A DNA stretch of 64,000 bases from the NCBI RefSeq assembly GCF_002836975.1, contig NZ_NIJK01000025.1:1-64000 (forward strand), read 5' to 3'. Every line of letters begins with the position of its first letter. Position 1 is the first letter of the stretch. The notes below the pieces were generated by a model. The model was not told the DNA's origin. It made no database searches and saw nothing but the letters and a program-made list of their open reading frames with translations. The stretch is from Shewanella indica (GTDB lineage Bacteria > Pseudomonadota > Gammaproteobacteria > Enterobacterales > Shewanellaceae). Position numbers and translations under genes: made by a program. This document shows, piece by piece, positions 27,201 through 35,718 of this stretch.

Positions 27201-29174
27201 AAGATCCGGCACCAAGGTGTTGTTGGTGCGGCTCGGGCCCATTGAGCTGAAAGGCGCCAGGTTATTGGCCAACGCGTCGTCAAATAGATACTCGTTGCTG
27301 AAATCCGAGATAGTCGCGACAGCCGTGCCAGGCTCACTGTATTTAACCCAGTTTTTCAGCTTATATCTGTTACTCTGCTTCACCTGGATCCCAGGGATCA
27401 CAAAGCTGTCGGCCACCAGATTGTCGACCTGATAGTCCACGTTTTGCAGAATAAAACCACCGGCGCCGCCGGCCGCTACATTCTTGGCCTTGTCCACTCT
27501 GGGAATGTCACCGCGCTCACAGATGACAATCTGGTCATCGCGGAAGGTTCCGGCAGGGAAAGGGGCGTTGCAGGAAGCGGCGTTGAAATCATCACTGGGG
27601 TCAGGGTCGGCATAGTTTTCAGCCAGCACCACCTCACCGGTAATGCTGCCGGAGAAACTCTTGCCTGCAATAGGCTCGGACGGGCGATAACGTTCGTTGC
27701 CGCCGAAGTTGTCTATATGCTTGCTACCGGCTTCCAGCACCCTGTCGTGGGTGGTGGCGCCAACAGTTGTCACCCAGGGAGAGCTGTGATCCGCGCTCCA
27801 ATAGGCGCCGGCATTACCGGCCGCTACGGCCACAGAAATCCCCGCTTCACGGGCTGCCAGAAACGCCAACTCCATAGGGTCGGCCCAGGGTAAAGATTCA
27901 GCGCCACCGATTGAGAAGTTTATCGCATCGACCCCGTCGGCAATCGCATCTTCAAAAGCCGCCAGAATCGCCGACTCGGGACAACCTGCATAGGGATCAC
28001 CACCATTGCCGGGCCAGCACACCTGATAAGAGATGATATGTGCCCGCGGCGCTACACCGCTGGTAGACGGGAAGTTAAAGGGCACATTAACCCCATCACT
28101 GGTAGCGTCACCTGTTGCAGCCTGCAAAGGTGTATTATCCAGATGGTTACCTGCTACTGTGCTGGCGGTGTGGGAGCCATGGCCGTTATAGTCCTCACCA
28201 TTGGCCGGGCGCACCATGACAGGTGTGCCCCAGGGGTTGGCCTGAAATTCCGGCGCACCGTAAACATCTGTGATCTCGGGATAGGAATGTACCCCCACCA
28301 GTTTGTTGTTACACAGCTCAGGGCTGTCGACACAATCACCGGTAAACTTGTTGCTACCGAGCGGATTCAAACGCACATAGTCCTGATCCTCGGCAAAGGC
28401 CGGGTGATCTGTGTTAACCCCGGTATCTATGATCCCGACCAACATGCCCTCGCCCTTGGCAGCCAGGCCTGTACTCGGGTCCTGGCCGAGCCAGATCCGG
28501 TCGGCACCGATAAACTCAGGCCCTCTGTCGGTACGCAGTTGGAAAATGCGGTTAGGGGTTATCCGCTTGACGCCGCTCTGGCGGGCAAGAATTTTGGCAT
28601 CTTCCTGAGTCATCTCCACCACCATGGCATTGCTGGCGACGGTGAAGCGCTGTTTCAACTGCAGATTGGCGCCGGCCTGACGGGCGCGGTTTACGAAACT
28701 GTCCTGGCGCTGTTCCAGGAAGCGGCTGTAAGCCCTGGCATCAGTCGTATTGACACTGACCCGACCTTTGGCGATCAGCGAACGATTTTTTGGTGCCTTG
28801 GTGGCCGCCAGCCCTGAAATACTACCGTCATAAGTTGCCAGAGGCTCTTCATTAAGCTGCACTATATAACTTTGAACGCCACTGACAGATGGATCCGGTT
28901 GAAATATCTGTTCCGGTGTCCGTTGACGCAACACCTGATTGAGCACTCCCGGCTGACCGGCATAAATATCACCTTCAAGACTCGCCTTGCGGGCCTTGTC
29001 TGCCGCCAACACCTGTTCTTTGGTAAAACTTGGCTGATAGAAATTGCCTTTGCCCACAGGTTGCATCTGCACCTGGGCGCTGGCGCTCATCATGCCCCCA
29101 AAATAGAGCGCGGTCAGACTGGCCAACGCCGTCTGCCGGAACCGCGTTCCAAGCTGATTATTTGTTATAGTCAT
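24228..29174 (-). CDS. Giant secreted S8 serine peptidase with GlyGly-CTERM tail
   Basis: This is a 1648-residue exported subtilase. In order: signal peptide (cleavage near SAQA-like residues 32-36), an inhibitor-I9-like propeptide (about 100-215), and an S8 catalytic domain with Asp near 249 (IIDTG), His near 334 (GHGSHTA) and Ser near 690 (GTSMAAPH). A PA domain is inserted between His and Ser (around 540-640). A long beta-sandwich region follows, ending in a cadherin-like segment. The C-terminus has an acidic linker, GG, a hydrophobic stretch and an arginine cluster, the GlyGly-CTERM signal handled by rhombosortase and the type II secretion pathway. AGAGGA precedes the ATG. It is likely a surface or secreted nutritional protease. 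Confidence 0.93.
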   Translation of the reverse strand: MTITNNQLGTRFRQTALASLTALYFGGMMSASAQVQMQPVGKGNFYQPSFTKEQVLAADKARKASLEGDIYAGQPGVLNQVLRQRTPEQIFQPDPSVSGVQSYIVQLNEEPLATYDGSISGLAATKAPKNRSLIAKGRVSVNTTDARAYSRFLEQRQDSFVNRARQAGANLQLKQRFTVASNAMVVEMTQEDAKILARQSGVKRITPNRIFQLRTDRGPEFIGADRIWLGQDPSTGLAAKGEGMLVGIIDTGVNTDHPAFAEDQDYVRLNPLGSNKFTGDCVDSPELCNNKLVGVHSYPEITDVYGAPEFQANPWGTPVMVRPANGEDYNGHGSHTASTVAGNHLDNTPLQAATGDATSDGVNVPFNFPSTSGVAPRAHIISYQVCWPGNGGDPYAGCPESAILAAFEDAIADGVDAINFSIGGAESLPWADPMELAFLAAREAGISVAVAAGNAGAYWSADHSSPWVTTVGATTHDRVLEAGSKHIDNFGGNERYRPSEPIAGKSFSGSITGEVVLAENYADPDPSDDFNAASCNAPFPAGTFRDDQIVICERGDIPRVDKAKNVAAGGAGGFILQNVDYQVDNLVADSFVIPGIQVKQSNRYKLKNWVKYSEPGTAVATISDFSNEYLFDDALANNLAPFSSMGPSRTNNTLVPDLTAPGVQIYAANADDQPFTGAPDASDWTFMSGTSMAAPHVTGAMTLLMQLHPEWTPAEVQSALMMTAGPVYLNTGYELLEPFYHFMAGAGAINVARAADTGLVMDETIENYRNANPENGGIVNWLNLPSMVEMACEQSCSWMRTVTATRDGSWSAEALGQEQGFELSVSPTNFTLAKGESQTLVIKAKVPPLIESNVNPSEPGTPWQQVQNKNTFFNGELRLTEASGASPELHMPVVVASKADQMPVSMDLEISRSQGSETLKMNTSAYAQLTPRFYGPVQPELKSATLEAVAPFLDLDYIEKGWDIQTVTVPEGAKRLVVEVQSAKRTSTLEDMNPRYSGVFPFVILGRDANGNNGFIPSQEEMEQDDRALKAEYDAELMCFSSSQAENNLCSLENPAPGTYWFATAMAYGKGEVEAVTGHAVIMADDDRGMLSLDGPASHDGNGDYQLTLNWNIPDAKQGDVFYGGMDLGAGPGAEGSFGFSALNIRRSEDAVSWTVSQDKALSEDVVDVTVKLAANLESRDRNYELQLKLPEGMRLAPATIKSNNPAVAEAIVADENGLTLTGLQPSTRLLERQYKVSTNLNDAMCRTPMIDEYSTGGYIDLFGEFGMQPNADWLVGDSQISVDVPIDWLFYKEGAEFKVYNQANAGYMRMSTVGALQFNTASWYMGAHRGPGFLYEALAPFWRGSFEMKYRRHWEEPWGLTIASQYKEERPDLGDLLFLEFDNVTDRQTGQEFDFQTILRSGIDDHPGMYEIIYAYQNLGADVADGAVFVEGFDSTWSSDAGPKNGYLYEMLGFDNLDTLLEEDLVICFDYSGPEQSRVELSFKAAIQPGATGKALAMTLDYDLEGGEPETLSHQIAVKGNIQLAPLSDMSVAENGRIDGIAVTYIDADKVPNLLEVSGEHISAEIDGDSFNLIPEADFHGETLVTVTVRDSLNSGDAASTSFMLKVESDGIDPVSPPEPPVDESDSGGSLGWSLLLLSLGLLRRRR

Positions 29175-29363
29175 AGGTCCTCTTTAAGACTCTTGCTTTC
29201 AATTACGCAGAAAATCTGCCCTCCAGATATAACAAACAAAAACAAACAATTTCGTAGCATTTGGTAACATTGCAATTACATGCGGATTTATGGGATGCTG
29301 ACGACACCTGCAGCTTTCTTTCAGCACTTTTGGGTTCCAAGCCTCTGATATGAAGGGTCAAAT

Positions 29364-30300
29364 ATGAAACTGACTTGGGTATTTGCTCTGCTGTTTCTGC
29401 TACAGCCATGGCTGGCTTGCGCCAGCTGTAATCCAGCATCCCCTTCGACTTCTGAACCGGCAGTACCGCTGCATCTGACACTGACCAGTGATCCCTGGCC
29501 CCCTTTTATTGAGGCCGATGGCAAAGCCGGTTTGGCACTGGAAATAGTTCAGAGCGCGCTGGCGGTTCACTGTTATCGCTTGCAGGTGGAGTTAAAGCCC
29601 TGGGCCAGGGCACTGAGGTCGGTTAAAGAGGCCAAAACCGATCTGCTGCTGGCCACCTGGCATACACCGGAGCGAGAGCAAGTGCTGCTGTTTTCCGAGC
29701 CCTATCTGCAAAATCGCCAGCGTTTCATCAAGCGCCGAGGTGATCCCTTTGATACACAGATCTCGACAGCCTCAAGGGGAAAAGAATCGGCGTGGTACGC
29801 GGATACAGCTATCAAACCGGTTTTCGCGCCGCGAGCGATTTTATTCGCGTGCCCAACAACAGTCTGGAGTCCAATCTGAAGATGTTGGCAGTGGGTCGTC
29901 TGGATTTGACTCTGGAGGATGAGATTGTCGCCACAGATACATTCTGGCGTCTGCAACAGGAAGATAGCTTCGACTTTACCGGTCCGCCACTGGATATCCG
30001 CAACCTGCACCTGAGCACCAGTCGCCTTCATCCCCATGGCGCAGAGTTGATTGCCGAGTTCAATCAAGGGCTGGAGACAATCAAAAAAACGGCGAGTATG
30101 CCAAAATACTCGCCAAATATGGGGCAATTCTACAAGGACGCCAGGCGCCGCCAATACTGCATCTCGATGGCGCCATGGCTAAGCGGGTTAAGGGTACTCT
30201 GGTCGGGATGCCCTGTTTCAGTCGAGAGTGGCCAGCATCTCATCCGAGTAATCCTGCAGGCGCTCGCCGCTGCGAACCTTGGCGATATAGTCAGGGTTAG
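29364..30300 (+). pseudogene. Frameshifted periplasmic amino-acid-binding-like protein (SBP_bac_3 type)
   Basis: The first 131 codons encode a signal peptide and the start of a family-3 solute-binding domain (LTSDPWPPF, LLLATWHTPERE). At 29757-29760 the family sequence continues one base out of frame (DLDSLKGKRIGVVRGYSY). At the run of seven A (30083-30089) it shifts again and continues as NGEYAKILAKYG, the typical end of such domains. Both shifts equal loss of one base. The last frame runs to a TAG at 30300 and overlaps the 3' end of the convergent nemA, suggesting loss of the original stop as well. Either a decaying gene or two sequence errors. Confidence 0.8.
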
Positions 30301-31261
30301 CAATAAAGGGGCGGCCTATGGCGACCAGGTCAAAACGCCCGGCAGCAATCGCCTCGGCGGCCGTTTCCGGGCTGTAACCACCCACACCCACCAGATTTCC
30401 CTGGTAGTGGCGGCGCATGTAGTCCGATACCCGGCCATCGAGGAAGTCGAAGCGCATGTTGTCGTCAAACATGCCCTCGTGCAGATAGGCCAATCGGCGG
30501 GAGCCAAGCTCGGCGAGCAGATAATCAAACACCTGACGGTCACGGGGATCGGCACTCATATTAAAGTATGCCCCGGGTGACAAACGCAGCGCCGTGCGAT
30601 CTGCACCTATGGCGGCTATGGTGGCATCCACTACTTCCAGGGCAAAGCGGCTCATGTTTTCAGGCGTTTGGCCATACTCATCTTCACGTCGGTTGCTATC
30701 GTAATGCAGGAACTGATCGATGAGATAACCGTTGGCACCGTGGATCTCAACGCCATCGAAACCGGCCTCAATGGCGTTTTCTGCCGCCTTGGCGTAATCA
30801 CGCACCAGTTCGGCAATCTCGGCCTTGCTGGCCGCCTTTGGAGTTTGGTAGCTCAGCTCGCGCATTCTCGGCACTGTACCTTCAACGCCCACGGCAGATG
30901 GTGCCAACACATGTTCACCATTAAAGAAGTGCGGATGCGCGACCCTGCCTGTGTGCCACAGCTGGGCAAAAATCTTGCCGCCCTTTTCATGCACGGCATC
31001 TGTCACCCGGCGCCAACCGGCAATCTGAGTCTGGGTAAAGAGCCCAGGAGTGTTGGGATAGCCCTGCCCATCCGGGCGAATGATGGTGGCTTCACTGATG
31101 ATCAGCCCAGCCTCGGCGCGGCGGGCGTAGTAAGCCAACATGGCATCGGTCGGCACCAAATCGGCATCGGCCATACAACGGGTGAGCGGCGCCATCATAA
31201 AGCGGTTATTGAGTGTGATGCTGTCATTGAGACGATACTGTTCAAACAAGTTCTGGTACAT
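30218..31261 (-). CDS. nemA: Old Yellow Enzyme-family alkene reductase (NemA-like)
   Basis: This is an FMN-dependent NAD(P)H oxidoreductase that reduces activated double bonds, quinones or nitro compounds. The TIM-barrel protein (347 residues) starts with the family pattern LNNRFMMAPLTR, contains the His/Asn substrate-binding pair in EIHGANGYLIDQF, and the FMN-phosphate region VAIGRPFIANPD near the C-terminus. The start has GCAGGAA. It is divergent from a TetR regulator with repeated operator-like sites between them, the normal arrangement for electrophile-inducible reductases. Confidence 0.9.
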   Translation of the reverse strand: MYQNLFEQYRLNDSITLNNRFMMAPLTRCMADADLVPTDAMLAYYARRAEAGLIISEATIIRPDGQGYPNTPGLFTQTQIAGWRRVTDAVHEKGGKIFAQLWHTGRVAHPHFFNGEHVLAPSAVGVEGTVPRMRELSYQTPKAASKAEIAELVRDYAKAAENAIEAGFDGVEIHGANGYLIDQFLHYDSNRREDEYGQTPENMSRFALEVVDATIAAIGADRTALRLSPGAYFNMSADPRDRQVFDYLLAELGSRRLAYLHEGMFDDNMRFDFLDGRVSDYMRRHYQGNLVGVGGYSPETAAEAIAAGRFDLVAIGRPFIANPDYIAKVRSGERLQDYSDEMLATLD

Positions 31262-31338
31262 GGTTCCTGCCCTTGGCGAGTTAACGGCTCAGTCACTGGC
31301 ATTCGCCTTATTCAGAGCCTGAGGAGCTGAGCCCCTAT

Positions 31339-31404
31339 TTGAATGTTCGTTCAAGATAAAGATTGTTGAATGATCATTCAAGCCTTTTTTGAACAAATAT
31401 TCAA
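31339..31404. promoter_or_regulatory. Three TTGAA-N6-TTCAA operator-like sites
   Basis: Three 16-base sites with identical arms lie at 31339-31354 (TTGAATGTTCGTTCAA), 31366-31381 (TTGAATGATCATTCAA, a perfect palindrome) and 31389-31404 (TTGAACAAATATTCAA). Start-to-start spacings are 27 and 23 bases. They fill the nemA/TetR divergent region and are very likely the binding sites of that TetR protein, controlling both genes. Confidence 0.8.
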
Positions 31405-31444
31405 ATTGCAGTAAACTCGGCGCATCACAGTGGGAAATCATCTT

Positions 31445-32026
31445 ATGAGAAACGCCGAATTCGATCGCGAGAAAGTGCTGCGCAGCGCCATGAATGCCTT
31501 TATGGCCAAGGGTTACAGCAAGACGAGCATGCAGGATCTGACCCGGGCAACCGGCTTGCATCCGGGGTCTATCTATTGTGCCTTCGACAATAAGCACGGG
31601 CTGTTTCTGGCGGCGATTGACCAGTACCATGCCGATCGCGAGCAGCAGTTGCAGGGCTTTTTCCCGGCCGAGGGTTCACGACTCGAGTGCCTGCGGCGTT
31701 ATCTGGACAACATAGTCAGCGAGTGCCTCAGCTGTGATGCCAGCCAGGCCTGCCTTTTGGTCAAGGCTTTGAGCGAAGTGGGTGAGCAAGATCTGGCTGT
31801 ACAACAGAGAGTGAGCCAACATCTACAGCAATGGCAAACGGCGTTGCAGCAGATACTGCAGCAGGCCCAGGTGCAAGGTGAACTGGCCGCCGATAAAGAT
31901 CCGGCGCTGCTGACCCGGTTTCTGATGATGGGTATTTATGGCCTGCGCACTTATGCCCATACTCACCCGAGTGCCGATGAACTCAGTGCCCTGGCCACAG
32001 AGCTGTTTGAGCACCTGAGCCTCTGA
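31445..32026 (+). CDS. TetR-family repressor, probable regulator of nemA
   Basis: The protein has the TetR helix-turn-helix near the N-terminus (TSMQDLTRATGLHPGSIYCAF) and an all-helical ligand domain. Its ligand domain has cysteines at SCDASQAC, around the position where E. coli NemR carries its redox-active cysteine; that comparison is from memory. ATG at 31445 with GGGA upstream is preferred over a GTG 15 bases earlier. Divergence from nemA and the three operator-like sites suggest autoregulation and nemA repression relieved by electrophiles or oxidants. Confidence 0.88.
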   Translation: MRNAEFDREKVLRSAMNAFMAKGYSKTSMQDLTRATGLHPGSIYCAFDNKHGLFLAAIDQYHADREQQLQGFFPAEGSRLECLRRYLDNIVSECLSCDASQACLLVKALSEVGEQDLAVQQRVSQHLQQWQTALQQILQQAQVQGELAADKDPALLTRFLMMGIYGLRTYAHTHPSADELSALATELFEHLSL

Positions 32027-32072
32027 GCCGGCCGCAAGCCTTGAGCGCCCAAGGCGCAGTCGCACTACAGCA

Positions 32073-33647
32073 TCACTGGGCCTTGAAGCCTATCCTAAAT
32101 CCCCCCCAGTGTTTGCCCTTAACATAAATGGGCACAGAGAGATCGTGCATCACCTCGCCCGTATCACGCTTATAGGTCTGCAGCAGCACCGGCTCTGTGT
32201 GCTGGCCGCAGCGGATCCCAGTTGGGTCGTTGAACAATCTCTTGGTGCGGTTTTGCAGCATATCCCGCTCCCTATCACCAGTCAGCGGCTGGCAAAAACG
32301 CTGATTGTGAGTCGGAAAGTAGCCCTTCTTATCGACCGCTCCGGCGTAAATCACCTCCCGGTGACGCTCCAGTATCGGTTCCTGCAAGGCCGGAAAGTGC
32401 TTGTCGGTAAAACCGTCAAAGGCGGTGTTGTATTTGGGTGGCTCTGTCGCTGCTATCGGCCGATATTGCGGCGAAAACAACTGCTGCTCAGTAAACTTGC
32501 CTTCCGCCAACCCTTGCTCCAACGCCTGGCCGCAAGCCTTGGCGGCCTGCTGCGCTTCTTTGAGAATAAGCTGATCGAAACTGCCGGTATCCCAATGCGA
32601 AAGCGCCCGGAACATTCCCTCTGTGGTCTGCGACAGCCCAAAGGCCTGACGGGAGATCTGCTCACTGCGACGACCTGTATCTGTCAGCGACTCGCTGATA
32701 TGGGTAATGGCATTGGAAATATCCGCCGTAGTGCCGCGATATTCACGCAACGCGGCCTCAATCTGCTCCAACGCCTGCGCCGAATCCTCGACACCCGAAG
32801 CGATACTGTCAAACCTCTGCTCCAGTGAATTCATGGCATCCACGGCGCCGGCGGTTTGGCTAACCACCTGATTCATTAGCTGTGAGGTGCCGTCGGTCAG
32901 CTCTCTAATCTGCGTCAACATGGCGGCAATGTTCTGGGTAGCCTCTGCGGTCTTGGCCGCCAGACTGCGCACTTCATCGGCCACCACGGCAAAGCCTCTA
33001 CCCGCCTCTCCGGCCCTGGCGGCTTCAATGGCGGCATTGAGCGCCAACAGATTGGTCTGGGCGGCAACACTGTCAATCACTTCGGTGATTTTGCCTATGG
33101 CATCGGCCTGCGCCTTGAGTTGTCCCACGCCGGAGGCGGCCTTGTCGACATCCAGGCTCAAGGCTTCAACCGCACGAAAACCACTGGCGGCATACTGGCG
33201 CCCTTCGATGCTGACACTGCGGGATGCCTGTGCCTGATCGAGCACCACTTCGGCGTGTTCACTCAAGACCACGGTAGTATGACTCAGCTGATTGGCAGCC
33301 ACGGCAATTTGCCCGGCTTGCTGACCGCTGGAGTCCAGAGTGAACTTGAGTTGGTCAACAAAGTGAGACACTTCGGCAGCGCCGATAGCGATACGGCTTG
33401 CATCCCGGCCCAGTTGCTGCGCCGCCTTTTCATCACCTGCACCCTCACCGGATGTCTGCTTGGCGCCTTGGGCCACAGGGCGGGAAGCCCAGCGCAGCGC
33501 CAATACAGGGCCTATAAGCGCAAGACTCCATCCAAGCAGTGAAAGCAATAGATTGTCGGCACTTAAAGCCAGCTGAGCGCAACCCAGCGCCAGCGCACCG
33601 AGCAGCAACCCCGCCAGCATAGGCAAAATACGGTTTTCCTCAGACAT
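32073..33647 (-). CDS. Methyl-accepting chemotaxis protein with a C-terminal extra domain
   Basis: This is a chemoreceptor-like protein of 524 residues. It begins with two adjacent membrane segments (about residues 8-26 and 32-52) and almost no periplasmic part. The signalling domain follows with the conserved hairpin tip [20 protein letters not shown]. About 170 more residues lie after the signalling domain (from around [10 protein letters not shown]), ending with HWGGFRIGF, which resembles the end of a Cache-like sensor fold. The sensor thus appears to be cytoplasmic and C-terminal. ATG at 33647 has GGGAGG; upstream in-frame starts lack a site. There is no che operon nearby. Confidence 0.88.
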   Translation of the reverse strand: MSEENRILPMLAGLLLGALALGCAQLALSADNLLLSLLGWSLALIGPVLALRWASRPVAQGAKQTSGEGAGDEKAAQQLGRDASRIAIGAAEVSHFVDQLKFTLDSSGQQAGQIAVAANQLSHTTVVLSEHAEVVLDQAQASRSVSIEGRQYAASGFRAVEALSLDVDKAASGVGQLKAQADAIGKITEVIDSVAAQTNLLALNAAIEAARAGEAGRGFAVVADEVRSLAAKTAEATQNIAAMLTQIRELTDGTSQLMNQVVSQTAGAVDAMNSLEQRFDSIASGVEDSAQALEQIEAALREYRGTTADISNAITHISESLTDTGRRSEQISRQAFGLSQTTEGMFRALSHWDTGSFDQLILKEAQQAAKACGQALEQGLAEGKFTEQQLFSPQYRPIAATEPPKYNTAFDGFTDKHFPALQEPILERHREVIYAGAVDKKGYFPTHNQRFCQPLTGDRERDMLQNRTKRLFNDPTGIRCGQHTEPVLLQTYKRDTGEVMHDLSVPIYVKGKHWGGFRIGFKAQ

Positions 33648-33910
33648 GCAGCCTCCCTTCCTATCCTTATTGTTGGTTTGTGCCAAACAAGGGATCCTTG
33701 AGTTTTTCAGCATAACCCAAAGCACGGCGCTCTGCCGAATTGGACATAAGTCTATAGTGAGGCAATGAGATTCTGCGGCCGGAGACGGTAAGCATGATCA
33801 GGCGTGGCTTCACACTGCCGGCAGCCCAGCGGGCGGACAGGTGCATTTAGTGCGGGAAAGCTGCTAGAATCTGCCACTCTTTTTCAACGCATTGATGAGA
33901 CATTGCAAAG

Positions 33911-34633
33911 ATGGGCAGAGCATATCAAAACCGCAAGGAATCCATGGCCAAGACGGCCGCACAGAAGACCAAGGTCTACTCCCGTTACGGTAAAGAGATC
34001 TACGTGTGTGCCAAGGGTGGCGGTGTCGATCCCGACGGTAACCTGGCACTGCGGCGCCTGATTGAACGCGCCAAGAAAGATCAGGTACCGGCACACGTTA
34101 TTGACCGGGCTATCGACAAGGCCAAAGGTGGTGGCGGTGAAGACTATGATACTGCCCGCTATGAAGGTTTCGGCCCGGGTAACTGCATGGTGATTGTCGA
34201 CTGTCTGACCGACAACGGCAAGCGCACCTTCACCGAGGTTCGTCAGGCCTTTGTGAAGAATGATGCCAAGCTGGGTGGTCCAGGCACTGTGGCCCACATG
34301 TTCGATCACCAGGCGGTATTTGTCTTCCCCGGTGAAGATGATGAAGTGGTGCTCGAGGCCCTGATGATGGCCGATGTCGATGTTGCCAATGTCGAGTTGG
34401 AAGACGGCATGATCAGTGTCTACGCCCCCAACACCGAATTCTACAAGGCCAAGACGGCATTGCTGGAAGCCTTCCCCGAAGTCAACTTTGAGATGGAAGA
34501 GATCACTTTCGTACCACAGAACATGGTGGAAGTGTCCGGTGAAGATGTCGCCCAGTTCGACAAGTTTATTGCCGCACTGGAAGACTGTGATGACGTGCAA
34601 AATGTCTATCACAACGCCGAGATCATCGAATAA
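33911..34633 (+). CDS. YebC/PmpR-family protein (YeeN-like)
   Basis: This family includes DNA-binding regulators and, from recent work on some members, proteins easing ribosome stalling. The 240-residue protein starts [17 protein letters not shown] and has the family signature [22 protein letters not shown]. Its N-terminus and internal sequence fit the YeeN branch better than classical YebC, which sits beside ruvC; here no ruv genes are adjacent. The ribosome binding site is poor, so the start rests on the conserved MGRxxxN beginning. Confidence 0.9.
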   Translation: MGRAYQNRKESMAKTAAQKTKVYSRYGKEIYVCAKGGGVDPDGNLALRRLIERAKKDQVPAHVIDRAIDKAKGGGGEDYDTARYEGFGPGNCMVIVDCLTDNGKRTFTEVRQAFVKNDAKLGGPGTVAHMFDHQAVFVFPGEDDEVVLEALMMADVDVANVELEDGMISVYAPNTEFYKAKTALLEAFPEVNFEMEEITFVPQNMVEVSGEDVAQFDKFIAALEDCDDVQNVYHNAEIIE

Positions 34634-34650
34634 GACCAAGGCTTTGAAAC

Positions 34651-34682
34651 ATAAAAAGGGACCAGATGGTCCCTTTTTATTT
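34651..34682. terminator. Bidirectional terminator between YebC-family gene and hpf
   Basis: The arms 34651-34663 and 34668-34680 (AAAAAGGGACC type) form a 13-bp perfect stem with a 4-base loop, with A-runs and T-runs on opposite sides. It sits 18 bases after the YebC-family stop and 26 before the hpf stop. Confidence 0.92.
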
Positions 34683-34707
34683 CTACGTAAATGTTAATGC
34701 ACTTGAA

Positions 34708-35064
34708 TTAACGCAGTTCCATTTCCTGGATAATCTCGTGGGCAATTTCCGGGGTGGTCACCTCGGGTTTTTCATGAAGATCGGCCTTGAGTTGCCCCTT
34801 TCTGTGCTTGAGCGCCGCTTCCAGTTTTTTGCCTGCTTCGGCGATGGCCGGATACATGACTTCGTTCTTGCCGGAGGCCGCGACTGCCACCCCCTCGTAA
34901 TTGGTTCGAATATCAACCTGATGTACGCCATGCTCTTTGGCAATGATGATGTCCAAGCCTAACAGGCTGGGGAAATGCTTGGCGATTTTGGAAAACTTCT
35001 CTTCGATATGGCTACGTACTGCTGCTGTGACTTCAACATGATGACCTGAAAGCTGAATTTTCAT
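34708..35064 (-). CDS. hpf: Ribosome hibernation promoting factor, short form
   Basis: This is a small protein that binds the 30S decoding region in stationary phase and favours dimer or inactive ribosomes. The 118-residue protein has the beta-alpha fold of the S30Ae family (MKIQLSGHHVEVTAAVRSHI, EEKFSKIAKHF) and an acidic tail but no long-form dimerisation domain. ATG at 35064 with AAGGAAA is preferred over an upstream in-frame codon. E. coli hpf lies by rpoN, which is not seen here, so a YfiA/RaiA-type role is also possible. Confidence 0.88.
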   Translation of the reverse strand: MKIQLSGHHVEVTAAVRSHIEEKFSKIAKHFPSLLGLDIIIAKEHGVHQVDIRTNYEGVAVAASGKNEVMYPAIAEAGKKLEAALKHRKGQLKADLHEKPEVTTPEIAHEIIQEMELR

Positions 35065-35332
35065 AGGTTTTCCTTTTTTCTGCTGATTCACTTATAGAGC
35101 TTGGGGCTTTCAGCGTAAAACACAAGGGCCAATGTTCAAATAAAGCTCGATCAGTGCCTCATTCTGCTCTTGTATGGTCAAAATTAATCCAGAGTTCATC
35201 TTGTTCCCTGTTTAGTGCTGTTTTTATCGCCGGTTATTGGCCTGTTTTAATTCAGTTCAGTATTTCCAGCCCCTTCTGTATCAAGTCAACTGCCGGTTCG
35301 ATACAGGCGTTATTTACAGGTAAAACACGAAT
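35065..35332. other. Intergenic region between hpf and the Fur-linked operon
   Basis: About 270 bases with no supported gene. It carries the hpf promoter on one strand and leads into the Fur-type site at its right end. I see no other strong palindrome. Confidence 0.5.
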
Positions 35333-35351
35333 GGTAATGTTTATCATTAAT
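35333..35351. promoter_or_regulatory. Fur-box-like site
   Basis: GGTAATGTTTATCATTAAT matches the 19-base Fur consensus at 14 positions (TAATG and ATCATTA cores intact). It lies 64 bases before the DUF3649 gene, where an iron-repressed promoter would be expected. Genes of this type are commonly iron-regulated. Confidence 0.65.
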
Positions 35352-35414
35352 TATTATTAAGCTAGAATCAGCGCATCTGTTTCCCTTGGTGGTCAATGAC
35401 TATCCGCAGCAATC

Positions 35415-35717
35415 ATGAAATCTCTATCTCTGTTACAGTTTCCCAGGCGCTATCCCCAAGCCCTGACCATTATCAGCCGGGCGCTGGCATCTATTGTTGG
35501 CGGTTATCTTATCGCGTCTTTGGCCTGTGCCCTGTTGGCTGTGAGCCTGCCTATGAGCCGTATCGACAGTACAGTGAGTGCCATGATGCTGTCTTTTCTG
35601 ATCTACGCCATGGTGGTTATCAGGGTATTTTGCGTCAAACGCAGTTTGCGGGCCTGGCAAGAACTCCTGCTGCTGGCAGCCGCCTTGTTTGGCATGCTGA
35701 AACTGCTGGGGGTTTGA
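35415..35717 (+). CDS. Small membrane protein of the DUF3649 type
   Basis: The 100-residue protein has three hydrophobic segments (about 23-45, 55-72 and 83-99) joined by short charged loops. DUF3649 proteins typically precede a PepSY membrane protein and a DUF3325 protein in iron-uptake regions of Shewanella and Pseudomonas, exactly the order seen here. Its stop is one base before the next start. Molecular function is unknown. The ribosome binding site is weak. Confidence 0.8.
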   Translation: MKSLSLLQFPRRYPQALTIISRALASIVGGYLIASLACALLAVSLPMSRIDSTVSAMMLSFLIYAMVVIRVFCVKRSLRAWQELLLLAAALFGMLKLLGV

Positions 35718-35718
35718 G

